From positions 1 to 64,000 of the forward strand of contig JAUHZO010000007.1 in NCBI GenBank assembly GCA_030425925.1: DNA of 64,000 bases, read 5' to 3'. The translations under genes were made by a program, and so were the position numbers. The notes below the pieces were generated by a model. The model had not been told where the DNA came from, searched no databases, and saw only the letters and a list, made by a program, of their open reading frames with translations. This document shows, piece after piece, positions 8,788-16,663 of the stretch (position 1 is its first letter; each line of letters starts with the position of its first letter). This stretch comes from Alphaproteobacteria bacterium. Its GTDB lineage: Bacteria; Pseudomonadota; Alphaproteobacteria; Rhodobacterales; Rhodobacteraceae.

Positions 8788-9758
8788 CCCGACCGTTGCT
8801 TCCCGCCGTTCTCCTCGCCTCCACGCTCCTTGCCGGCTGCGCCAGCGACCGCCCGCCCGTGTTCGCCTATGACGACGCGGTGCCGCCCTTGCCGACACCG
8901 CCTGCCACGGCACCAGACGACCGACCGCGCCCGCTCCATGTCCCGCCTGCCTGGACCCCGAGCCGGGGCGGGGAGGCGGCGGCGACACCCGTTGCCCAGG
9001 TCGGCAATGCCAATGCAGCCGCCCGCGTCGAACCGCGGCAGGCAGGTTATTTCAACGCGATCCAGATCTACCCCTGGTCCGAGGGCGCGCTCTATCAGGT
9101 CTACGCCGCCCCGGGCCAGATCACGACCATCGCGCTCGAACCCGGCGAACGTCTCGCCGGCACAGGTCCCATTGCAGCGGGCGATACCGCGCGCTGGATC
9201 ATCGGCGACACCGAAAGCGGCGCGGGCCGCGACACCCGCGTCCTCGTCCTCGTGAAACCGACGCGGCCAGATATCAGCACCAACCTCGTGATCTCGACCG
9301 ACCGCCGCACCTACCTGATCGAGCTCAATGCCAGCGAAGAGACCTGGATGCCCGCCATCTCCTGGGCCTATCCGCGCGCGCCCGAGACACCACGCGTCGC
9401 GCCGTCCGCGCCGCGCATCCCGCCCGCGCATGCACGCAATCACCGCTACGGGCTGCAGGGCGACAACCCGCCCTTGCGGCCGGTTTCCGTCTTCGATGAC
9501 GGGCGCCGGGTCTATGTCGTCTTCCCGCGCGGCATCGCCCAGGGCGAGATGCCGCCGCTCTTCGTGCTCGGGGCCGATGGCGAGCTGGAAATCGTCAACT
9601 CCCGCATCCACGGCAATGTGCTGATCGTTGACCGGCTCTTCGGCGCGGCAGAGCTGCGCCTCGGACGCGGTCCCCGGCAGGAGGTGGTCCGCATCCTGCG
9701 GATCGAACCCCAAACCGAGGCGACCATCGTGCGGCAGAACGCGGAGCGGGGGACATGA
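8784..9758 (+). CDS. trbG: TrbG, outer-membrane-complex lipoprotein (VirB9 family)
   Basis: This encodes a 324-aa protein with a lipoprotein signal (lipobox LLAGC, predicted Cys at ~19), a Pro-rich linker, and a VirB9/CagX-like beta domain (about 75-320). Signatures include FNAIQIYPWSEGALYQVY and a C-terminal DGRRVYVVFPRGI...NVLIVDRLFGAAELRLG. With TrbF and TrbI it would build the envelope-spanning core. It overlaps trbF and trbI by ATGA at each end. Confidence 0.95.
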   Translation: MTRPLLPAVLLASTLLAGCASDRPPVFAYDDAVPPLPTPPATAPDDRPRPLHVPPAWTPSRGGEAAATPVAQVGNANAAARVEPRQAGYFNAIQIYPWSEGALYQVYAAPGQITTIALEPGERLAGTGPIAAGDTARWIIGDTESGAGRDTRVLVLVKPTRPDISTNLVISTDRRTYLIELNASEETWMPAISWAYPRAPETPRVAPSAPRIPPAHARNHRYGLQGDNPPLRPVSVFDDGRRVYVVFPRGIAQGEMPPLFVLGADGELEIVNSRIHGNVLIVDRLFGAAELRLGRGPRQEVVRILRIEPQTEATIVRQNAERGT

Positions 9759-10891
9759 GCGAGACATCGACCGACACCGCCGCCGCCATGCGCCTGCGCG
9801 CCGATCCGCCGCGCGTCACGCGAATTTCACGCAAGGTGATCATCGGGCTTGGTGTCGTAGCGGGCCTTGGGATCGGTGCCGCGCTGATCTACGGGCTGCA
9901 ACGTCCGGACCGGACCGCCGCCCCGGAAGAGCTGATCACCACGGACCGACGCCAGCCCGCAGATGGCCTCCGCAATCTGCCGGGCAGCTATGATGCCATT
10001 CCCCGTCTCGGTCCGCCTCTGCCGGGCGACCTCGGCGGCGGCATCCTCGACGCGCAGCAACGCGGCCAGCCCATCGCGGCTCCAAGTCTCGCGCCCCCGA
10101 CAATGGACCCGGCGGAACAGCAACGCCTCGCGGAACTGGAAGCGGCGCGCGTGAGTAACCTTTTCTTCCAGACGCGGCCCGGAGCGCCCGCGTCCACCGG
10201 GTTCCAGTTGCCGGCCGCGGCTCCGGGGAGCGGTTTGGCCGCTACTCCGGAGATCGATCCACGTCAGGCCTTTCTGACAGCGCCGACCGACCGACGAACC
10301 TTCGCACCCGACCGCATCCAACCACCAGCGTCTCCGTACCTCCTGCAGGCCGGCTCCGTCATTCCGGCCGCGCTGATCACCGGCATTCGCTCCGACCTGC
10401 CAGGTCAGATCACCGCGCAGGTCACCCAGAACGTCTATGACAGCCCCACGGGCAGCCTGCTCCTGATCCCGCAGGGCACCCGCCTGATCGGCGCCTATGA
10501 CGACAGCGTCACCGTCGGCCAGCGTCGCGTGCTGCTGGTCTGGACCCGGCTGATCTTCCCCGATGGACGCTCCCTTGTGCTGGAACGCCAGCCCGGCGCG
10601 GATGCCGCGGGCTATGCCGGTCTCGAGGACCGCGTCGACAATCACTGGGCCAGCATCCTGCGCGCGGCTGGGCTTTCGACCCTGCTCGCCGTCGGCGCGG
10701 AGCTGTCCCTCGATGAGGAAGACCGCCTCGCCCGCGCGCTCCGCGAAGGGGCCCTCGACACGATCAACGAGGCCGGCCAGCGGATCGTTCAACGCCAGCT
10801 GGAGGTTCCGCCAACCCTCACCATTCGCCCGGGCTTCCCCGTCCGTGTGATCGTCACGCGCGATCTCGTCTTCGCGCCACCCGGAGGCTGA
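9755..10891 (+). CDS. trbI: TrbI, envelope-spanning channel protein (VirB10 family)
   Basis: This encodes a 378-aa protein with a short cytoplasmic start, one membrane helix (~28-48), a Pro-rich periplasmic linker (to ~190) and a C-terminal VirB10 beta-barrel domain. Typical motifs are LQAGSVIPAALITGIRSDLPG, QVTQNVYDSPTGSLLLIPQG and the end PGFPVRVIVTRDLVF. It links the inner and outer membranes in the transfer machine. It ends 1 bp before the next small gene. Confidence 0.96.
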   Translation: MSETSTDTAAAMRLRADPPRVTRISRKVIIGLGVVAGLGIGAALIYGLQRPDRTAAPEELITTDRRQPADGLRNLPGSYDAIPRLGPPLPGDLGGGILDAQQRGQPIAAPSLAPPTMDPAEQQRLAELEAARVSNLFFQTRPGAPASTGFQLPAAAPGSGLAATPEIDPRQAFLTAPTDRRTFAPDRIQPPASPYLLQAGSVIPAALITGIRSDLPGQITAQVTQNVYDSPTGSLLLIPQGTRLIGAYDDSVTVGQRRVLLVWTRLIFPDGRSLVLERQPGADAAGYAGLEDRVDNHWASILRAAGLSTLLAVGAELSLDEEDRLARALREGALDTINEAGQRIVQRQLEVPPTLTIRPGFPVRVIVTRDLVFAPPGG

Positions 10892-10892
10892 C

Positions 10893-11150
10893 ATGACCAG
10901 GCTGAAACTCGGACCGATCCCGGATAACAAGCCTGTGAAACTGACCGTGGAACTGCCCGCAGAGCTGCATCGCGACCTGATCGCCTATGGGGAAATCCTC
11001 GGCCGGGAGGCGGCGCAGGGGCCGATTGAGCCCAAGTCGCTGGTGGTCCCCATGCTCGAGCGCTTCATCGCAACGGATCGCGGATTTGCGAAGGCGCGGC
11101 GCGCACCGCGCGGGACGACGAAGGCGCCATTGCGCCGTGGGGAGGCATGA
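10893..11150 (+). CDS. DUF2274 small protein at the end of the trb operon
   Basis: This encodes an 85-aa basic protein. The segment KLTVELPAELHRDLIAYGEIL resembles a ribbon-helix-helix (CopG-like) beta strand and helix, and the region PKSLVVPMLERFIATDRGF is the DUF2274 signature. DUF2274 genes regularly follow trbI in alphaproteobacterial conjugative elements. A DNA-binding, perhaps regulatory, role is likely but unproven. The start is directly after the trbI stop with GGAGG overlapping the end of trbI. Confidence 0.85.
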   Translation: MTRLKLGPIPDNKPVKLTVELPAELHRDLIAYGEILGREAAQGPIEPKSLVVPMLERFIATDRGFAKARRAPRGTTKAPLRRGEA

Positions 11151-11292
11151 CTGGCACCATCCTTCTTATTGAATACGGTAATAACCCGTCTGGTTTTGGC
11201 AAGGCTGACGCCATTTTACCGATAAGGATAAGATGGCTTGAAATCCCGGACATCCGCGGGCATATTTATCGAAAAGGGTAAGTCATATCGCG
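11151..11292 (+). promoter_or_regulatory. Promoter region of the HipBA-like operon
   Basis: A 142-bp gap, AT-richer than its surroundings, separates the trb operon from the hipB-like gene. It contains an inverted repeat with arms TTATT (11166-11170) and AATAA (11180-11184), then repeated GATAAGGATAAG-type motifs. HipB proteins autorepress through such symmetric sites. The exact promoter elements are not clear to me. Confidence 0.35.
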
Positions 11293-11583
11293 ATGACCAT
11301 GGAGATCGAACCGAACCTGCTCACCGATGTCGGGCGACGCCTCCGGGCGCTGCGTGCGGATCAGGAGCTCACGCTCGAGCAGCTTGCCCGCCTCACCGGG
11401 ATCAGCGCGCCCGCGTTGTCGCTGATCGAGACGGGCAAGCGCGATGCCCGGCTGACGACGCTGGCGAAGATCGCGGCGGCGCTTCGGGTGCCGATCAGGA
11501 CCTTGGTGGAGGATCCCGCGGATGCCGCCAGCACCGGTGGCGACGCCCCCGCCGAAGGCTACGATCTCGGGGACTACCTGTGA
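11293..11583 (+). CDS. HipB-like antitoxin, XRE helix-turn-helix
   Basis: This encodes a 96-aa protein with a clear XRE helix-turn-helix (about 10-65: LRALRADQELTLEQLARLTGISAPALSLIETGKRDARLTTLAKIAAAL), followed by a short acidic tail. It is directly upstream of, and overlaps by four bases (GTGA), a HipA-type kinase gene. In such pairs the antitoxin represses the operon and neutralises the kinase. The ATG at 11293 is used; a second in-frame ATG two codons later is also possible. Confidence 0.85.
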   Translation: MTMEIEPNLLTDVGRRLRALRADQELTLEQLARLTGISAPALSLIETGKRDARLTTLAKIAAALRVPIRTLVEDPADAASTGGDAPAEGYDLGDYL

Positions 11584-12890
11584 CGCGATCCGTGCCGGTC
11601 TGGTTCGATGCGCTGCACGTGGCCGAGGTCGAGGTGGCCTCGGATGGCGCGCTCTCGCTGCGCTACGCGGACCGCTGGCGGCAGACGAGGGGCGCGTTTC
11701 CGCTGTCGGTCACGATGCCTCTGCGCGCGGCCCCGTACACCTCCGAAATCATCTCGCCCTGGCTCGCGAACCTCTTGCCGGAAGAGGAACAACTCCGCAG
11801 CCTCACACGCTCCCTTGGCCTCGATCAGGCGGATGCGCTGGCCATGCTCGAACGGATCGGCGGCGATACGGCCGGCGCGCTTTCCTTCGGGCTGGCCTCC
11901 GACCGCAGCCGTTGGGGCTATCGCCCGCTCACCGATCTCTACGGCATCGACACCCCCGCCGCGGCGCTTGATCGCCATTTCGAGGATCTCGGCAGCCGAC
12001 CGTTTCTCGTCGGGGAGGAGGGCGTGCGGCAATCGCTGGCCGGCGGCCAGAAGAAATCCGCGCTGGCGGTGCTCGATCCCGATGGCAGGCCGGTGCTGCG
12101 CTTGCCCGAACCGGGCGATGTCCTGGCCGTCCCCCTTCACGGCGCGCCCTCGACCCTGATCGTGAAGCCGGACAACCCCAACCTGCCCGGCATCACCGAG
12201 AACGAGGTCTGGTGCCTTCGGATGGCCGCGGCCCTGGGGCTGGAGGCCGCGCAGGCGACCGTCCTGCAAGCCGAGGGTCGCAGCGCGATCGCTGTCCTGC
12301 GCTATGATCGAAGGCTCGGTCGCCAGGGCCAGATGGTGCGCCTCCACCAGGAGGATTTCGCGCAGGCCAACGGCCTGCCCCCGGGCCGGAAATACGAGCG
12401 CGGCACGCTGCCCGGGCTCGATCTGAGAACCCTTCTGGAGACCGGGCGGCATGTCAGCGCGCGCGATGCGCTGGCCTTGCTCGATCAGGTCATCTTCAAC
12501 ATCCTCGTCGCGAACACCGACGCGCATGCAAAGAACTATTCGCTGATCCTGCCGCTTGCCGAGGCGCCCCGTCTCGCGCCCCTCTACGATGTCTCCTCGG
12601 TGCTGGCCTGGCCCCATGTGGTACAGGCTTTCGCCCAGAACATCGCGGGCAAGAAGCGTACGGCCTATAGCATCGCGGGCCGTCATTGGGAGGCGATTGC
12701 CAACGAGGTCGGCTATCGCCCGACCGATGTCCGGAACCGTGTGCAGGAGCTTGTCGATCGTCTGGTGGCCAACCGCGTAGATGTCACCGAAGAGGTCGCA
12801 GCCTTGCCGGGTGCAACGGCCGGATATGTTGCGCAGACTGCGGAGCTTGTCGAGGCCAATGCGCTCCGGATCGCCGGGCGCGTTTCTTGA
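11580..12890 (+). CDS. HipA-type serine/threonine kinase toxin
   Basis: This encodes a 436-aa protein with an N-terminal Couple_hipA domain (about 1-105) and a HipA kinase core (about 145-400). Visible motifs are the glycine-rich GGQKKSAL (~155), the catalytic-loop sequence NTDAHAKN with Asp at ~314, and the metal-binding LYDVSS with Asp at ~337. HipA kinases phosphorylate glutamyl-tRNA synthetase or related targets and cause growth arrest; the target here is unknown. The GTG start overlapping the antitoxin stop is chosen over a longer frame that overlaps the whole antitoxin gene. With the RES module at the other side, this element carries two toxin-antitoxin pairs. Confidence 0.88.
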   Translation: MTRSVPVWFDALHVAEVEVASDGALSLRYADRWRQTRGAFPLSVTMPLRAAPYTSEIISPWLANLLPEEEQLRSLTRSLGLDQADALAMLERIGGDTAGALSFGLASDRSRWGYRPLTDLYGIDTPAAALDRHFEDLGSRPFLVGEEGVRQSLAGGQKKSALAVLDPDGRPVLRLPEPGDVLAVPLHGAPSTLIVKPDNPNLPGITENEVWCLRMAAALGLEAAQATVLQAEGRSAIAVLRYDRRLGRQGQMVRLHQEDFAQANGLPPGRKYERGTLPGLDLRTLLETGRHVSARDALALLDQVIFNILVANTDAHAKNYSLILPLAEAPRLAPLYDVSSVLAWPHVVQAFAQNIAGKKRTAYSIAGRHWEAIANEVGYRPTDVRNRVQELVDRLVANRVDVTEEVAALPGATAGYVAQTAELVEANALRIAGRVS

Positions 12891-12963
12891 GCTTCAGATA
12901 TCGGAATTATAGAGGGTATTTCAGATAGATGTAACCTGAGTTGGCGGCACCACATGGGGCTGA

Positions 12964-14322
12964 TTGGCGAACCTCCCATTGGGTCGACATTACGAGAACA
13001 AAAAGTTGCCCGACGACACCAACACCCACGTCTCCCGCTCCAGACAAGTCACGAGAGAAGTGCTTTACAAAAAGGTCTGGTCGACACCGATCAGCCACCT
13101 GGCAGCTGAGTACGGTGTCTCTGGTTCTTATCTCGCCCGGGTCTGCGCAGCTCTGGCTGTGCCTCGGCCTCCCACTGGCTATTGGCAGAAGAAGGCGGTC
13201 GGAAAGGCCTCTCCACGACCTCCACTTCCCCTTGCAAAGCCGGGCGATCAGCTTGTCTGGTCGGCGGACACGCCGCTTGCGCGTCCCGTGACGCCCGTCG
13301 TCAGATCTTCGGTGTCGTCACCTAATCGTGGCAGGCAACGCAAGGATGCCCGGCACCCGATCCTTCGTGGCGTCGAGCCGCACTACCGCAAGACGCGCAA
13401 GATCGACGACTACGAGTTTCTCCGTCCCTACAAGCTCCTTTTGCCGGACATCGTGACGTCCGAGGCGCAGCTGCCACGCGCGTTGGATCTCGCGAATGCA
13501 CTCTACGATGCATTCGAGCGAAAAGGGTATCGCGTCACCTTCGCCCCGCCTGATCAACCATTGTTTCGGGCGCAGATCGAAGAGCGGGAGGTTCCTGAGA
13601 AGGATCGCAAATACGGACGCTACTCCTGCGGACGGATTTGGGCACCGCACCGCCTGACCGTCGCCTATATCGGCGAAGTTCCCATCGGTCTTGCGCTCTT
13701 CGAAATGTCCGAACGGGTCGCGCTCAGATACTTTAAAGGCAAGTATGTGCGCGACGACAGTGCGGTCGTGAAGGCCGCCAGGCCGCACCAATTGGTCCAC
13801 TCATGGACGACCGAGAACGATGTGCCGTCCGGGCGCTTCCGGCTTGTCGCCTACGCACCGCGCCGGGACGTGGAGTGGTCGGCGATTTGGCAAGACACAC
13901 CAAAGCGCGGCTTGTCGTCCATGTTTCCGCGGATCGTGAAGGAGCTGGAAGCCGTCGTGCCGGACCTGAAGTCCAAGACTGCAGAGGCCGAGGCGGCGGC
14001 GATCCGAAAGCAACGCGAATGGGAGGATCAGCAGGAACGCTGGAAGCGCGAAGAGGACCGACGCAACGCGGACAAGGCCCTTGCCCAAAGCCGCGAACAA
14101 CTTTCCGAAGTGATCCGGAAATGGTCCGCCGCGATGTCGATCGAAAGCTTTTTTCGCGAGGCGGAAGAGCGGCTTGCCGGCGTCGATCCCGACAGGCGCC
14201 AGGCCTTGTCCTCTCGGCTTGATCTGGCGCGGTCCATGATCGGAACGCTCGATCCGCTGGAGTTTCTGGAACAGTGGGTCGCGCCGGATGAGCGTTACAC
14301 GCGTCTCTATCAAGACGATTAA
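12964..14322 (+). CDS. Conserved hypothetical protein with N-terminal HTH-like motif
   Basis: This encodes a protein of up to 452 aa with no function I can name. Residues ~28-80 read VTREVLYKKVWSTPISHLAAEYGVSGSYLARVC, then a PRPPTGYWQKKAVGK motif. This resembles a small helix-turn-helix-like module that recurs in unrelated mobile-element proteins. The centre (140-340) is mixed alpha/beta. Residues ~345-400 are a charged coiled coil (QREWEDQQERWKREEDRRN). The start is uncertain: the only in-frame candidates are TTG codons, the first directly after a stop. It sits between the HipBA module and the integrase, within the mobile element. Confidence 0.65.
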   Translation: MANLPLGRHYENKKLPDDTNTHVSRSRQVTREVLYKKVWSTPISHLAAEYGVSGSYLARVCAALAVPRPPTGYWQKKAVGKASPRPPLPLAKPGDQLVWSADTPLARPVTPVVRSSVSSPNRGRQRKDARHPILRGVEPHYRKTRKIDDYEFLRPYKLLLPDIVTSEAQLPRALDLANALYDAFERKGYRVTFAPPDQPLFRAQIEEREVPEKDRKYGRYSCGRIWAPHRLTVAYIGEVPIGLALFEMSERVALRYFKGKYVRDDSAVVKAARPHQLVHSWTTENDVPSGRFRLVAYAPRRDVEWSAIWQDTPKRGLSSMFPRIVKELEAVVPDLKSKTAEAEAAAIRKQREWEDQQERWKREEDRRNADKALAQSREQLSEVIRKWSAAMSIESFFREAEERLAGVDPDRRQALSSRLDLARSMIGTLDPLEFLEQWVAPDERYTRLYQDD

Positions 14323-14410
14323 GTTTTTATTATATCAGATACTTGGCGAGCGTTTCTCATTTGTCATCTCTAGGGGTCCGAACCCGTTTGCTCCGAAGCC
14401 TGGCGGCATC

Positions 14411-15541
14411 TTATCGCCGCGCTGAACTTCTCTTGCGCTGCCTTGGATTCCGCGTCGTGACTTCCGCGATCCAGCTCCAGTCCTCGAACTTGTCGCCGGT
14501 TTGGCGCAGGTGGGTGTAGCGCTTGAGCGACGTCCAGGATCGGTGGCCGGAAACAGCCGCCGCGTGTGGAACGTTGTAGCCGATCTCGAACAGCCGCGAG
14601 ACGCCTTCGTGCCTGAGGTCATGGAACCGCAGATCCTCGATCCCCAGAAACTGCGTTGCCCGTGTAAAGGCCGCGCTGATCGCATCGGTGGAGTAGGGGA
14701 AGATCTGGCTCGCGTGTTTTGGCATCGCCTCGATGATCTCCAGCGCCGGATCGGGCAGGTCGCACCAGACGTCGTTGCCCATCTTCTCGCCGGGGTTTTT
14801 CATGTCGCGCACAAGGACGCGTTTACCCTCCTTGTCGAGGTCCGCCCATTTGATGCGGGTGATCTCTTCCTGCCGACGTGTCGAGAAGATCGCAAAGGCG
14901 ATGACGCGATGCATCGGGACGGAGGAGGGGCGGCGGATCGAGCGATCGAGGAAATGCGCCATCAACTGCTCGAGTTCGTCCAGCGTCGGCCGCCGGTCGC
15001 GGTGGCGGCTCTTCTGGGTCAGGCCCAGCTTCTTGGCGACGATCATCGCATTGCGCATCGCACGCTCATCCAGCGGATAGTTCCAGGCTGGACCGGCGAC
15101 GGTGAAGACCGCGCTGAGATGTGACAGGTAGTTAGACACGGTTTGCGGCGAGACGCCGGTATTCAGCTTCTCCTTGGCGAAGCTCACGATGTCGGCGCTG
15201 TCGATCTGGGCACAGAGCTTGTTCGCGATGTCGAACTCCTTGATGCTTTTCAGCACCTGCGCCTTGGTCCGACCGATTGCCTTCGCGCTGTCTTCCACAT
15301 ATTTATCGATGGCGTCGCCGAGGGTCACTTCGCGGCGGCGTGTCTCTCCGATGGGCAGGTTTTCGAGGGCGCCGGGCTTGGCGAGGTCCTTCTCGCGCTT
15401 CTCGATCCAGGCCGCAGCGGTCGAGCGCAACTCGAAGGTGCGGTTCTCGCGCCATACGGTTTTCCCAGCCCACCGAACAGCGATCTGGGCGAGCCAAGCG
15501 GCAGAGCCGTCTTCGCGCTTTCGCTTGATGATGGTACCCAT
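14411..15541 (-). CDS. Tyrosine-recombinase integrase, dusA-associated type
   Basis: This encodes a 376-aa site-specific recombinase. It has an N-terminal arm-binding/SAM-like part (to ~165) and a C-terminal catalytic domain. The visible catalytic residues are Arg ~223 (RRQEEI), Lys ~248, His307-x-x-Arg310 (HDLRHEG), His ~333 (GHRSW) and the nucleophile Tyr342. All are present, so it is probably active. It abuts dusA, its likely integration target, and reads away from it. The start MGTIIKRKR has no good ribosome-binding site and lies just inside a cluster of repeats that may control it. Confidence 0.92.
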   Translation of the reverse strand: MGTIIKRKREDGSAAWLAQIAVRWAGKTVWRENRTFELRSTAAAWIEKREKDLAKPGALENLPIGETRRREVTLGDAIDKYVEDSAKAIGRTKAQVLKSIKEFDIANKLCAQIDSADIVSFAKEKLNTGVSPQTVSNYLSHLSAVFTVAGPAWNYPLDERAMRNAMIVAKKLGLTQKSRHRDRRPTLDELEQLMAHFLDRSIRRPSSVPMHRVIAFAIFSTRRQEEITRIKWADLDKEGKRVLVRDMKNPGEKMGNDVWCDLPDPALEIIEAMPKHASQIFPYSTDAISAAFTRATQFLGIEDLRFHDLRHEGVSRLFEIGYNVPHAAAVSGHRSWTSLKRYTHLRQTGDKFEDWSWIAEVTTRNPRQRKRSSARR

Positions 15542-15544
15542 GGG

Positions 15545-15617
15545 GTTACAACATTTGGCCCAAGTTACAACATTTGTTGTAAATCTTACCCGAAATGGGC
15601 GCGATTTACAACAAATG
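15545..15617. repeat. Direct and inverted repeats between integrase and dusA
   Basis: GTTACAACATTTG occurs twice in direct orientation (15545-15557 and 15564-15576). The second copy merges into CATTTGTTGTAAATC (15571-15585), which has a perfect 15-bp inverted partner GATTTACAACAAATG at 15603-15617, separated by 17 bp. The cluster covers the start of the integrase gene and lies beside the presumed attachment site. It could be arm-type sites for the integrase or an operator for its promoter; the sequence alone does not decide. Confidence 0.75.
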
Positions 15618-15649
15618 AGACAGGAACCGGCTTGAAGACTGAGCGATAA

Positions 15650-15725
15650 ATGGCTGATAAAAATAAAAAATCCAATAAATTCAATATGCCGGTTTTAACT
15701 GTCGCGCCGATGATGGACTGGACCG
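15650..15725 (+). other. Presumed attachment junction in the 5' end of dusA
   Basis: The first ~50 bases of dusA (15650-15700) are very AT-rich with Lys/Asn codons (MADKNKKSNKFNM), while from about 15700 the gene returns to high GC and to the conserved sequence TVAPMMDWTDRHCRYF. This fits an element that recombined within the conserved 5' end of dusA and brought its own replacement start codons. The crossover is probably within 15697-15730. The second att copy would be at the far end of the element, outside this window. Confidence 0.6.
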
Positions 15726-16660
15726 ACCGTCACTGCCGGTATTTCCATCGCCAGATGAGCCGGCATGTGCTGCTGTATACCGAGATGGTGACCGCGCCGG
15801 CGCTGGTGCGGGGCGGGGCCCTGCATCTGCTGGATCACAGCGCCGAAGAGCATCCCGTTGCGCTGCAGCTGGGCGGCTCGGACCCGCGTGAACTGGCGCA
15901 GGCCGCGCGGCTCGGGGTTCAGGCGGGCTATGCCGAGATCAACCTCAATTGCGGCTGCCCGTCGGACCGGGTGCAGTCGGGCACCTTCGGGGCGGTGCTG
16001 ATGCGCCAGCCCGGGCGTGTGGCCGACTGCGTGATGGCGATGCGCGACGTGGTGGATGTGGATGTCACAGTGAAGTGCCGCATCGGCGTCGATGATCAGG
16101 ACCCGCGCGCGGTGCTGCCCGAGTTTCTGGCGCGGATCGTCGCGGCGGGGTGCGAGCGGGTGATCATCCATGCCCGCAAGGCCTGGCTGCAGGGGCTGAG
16201 CCCGAAGGAAAACCGCGACATCCCGCCGCTGGATTATCCGCTGGTGCAGGAGATGAAGCAGCTGTTTCCCAACCTGCATATCTCGATCAATGGCGGGATT
16301 GCCGATCTGGACACGGCGCGGCAGATGCTGGACCAGGGGATGGACGGGGTGATGATCGGCCGCGCCGCCTATCACCAGCCCTGGGATATTCTGGCCGGGG
16401 CCGACAGGCTGTATGGCGCGTCCCCGCGGCTGCAGACCCGGGCCGATGTCGTCGCGTCCATGCGCCCCTACATCGCGCGGCACCTGGCGCAGGGGGGGCG
16501 GCTGCACCAGATCACCCGGCACATGCTGGGGCTGTTCGCCGGGCAACCCGGCGCGCGGCACTGGCGGCGGGTGCTGTCGCAGGAGGCGGTGCGCGACGGG
16601 GCCGGGCCCGAGGTGATGGACCGCGCGCTGGATGCTGTCGACGCGGCGCAGGCGGCCTGA
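15650..16660 (+). CDS. dusA: tRNA-dihydrouridine synthase A
   Basis: This encodes a 336-aa flavoenzyme that reduces uridine to dihydrouridine in the D-loop of tRNA using NADPH and FMN. Seen are the opening APMMDWTDRHCRYF, the active-site Cys in INLNCGCPSDRVQ (about 103), VKCRIGVDD (FMN/substrate lysine), the Arg/Lys-rich HARKAWLQGLSPKENR and the FMN phosphate-binding ISINGGIADL and DGVMIGRAA. The first ~16 residues are non-homologous, Lys/Asn-rich and AT-rich, probably contributed by the integrated element. The gene is otherwise full length and likely functional. The TauE gene follows 3 bp downstream. Confidence 0.95.
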   Translation: MADKNKKSNKFNMPVLTVAPMMDWTDRHCRYFHRQMSRHVLLYTEMVTAPALVRGGALHLLDHSAEEHPVALQLGGSDPRELAQAARLGVQAGYAEINLNCGCPSDRVQSGTFGAVLMRQPGRVADCVMAMRDVVDVDVTVKCRIGVDDQDPRAVLPEFLARIVAAGCERVIIHARKAWLQGLSPKENRDIPPLDYPLVQEMKQLFPNLHISINGGIADLDTARQMLDQGMDGVMIGRAAYHQPWDILAGADRLYGASPRLQTRADVVASMRPYIARHLAQGGRLHQITRHMLGLFAGQPGARHWRRVLSQEAVRDGAGPEVMDRALDAVDAAQAA

Positions 16661-16663
16661 GCG

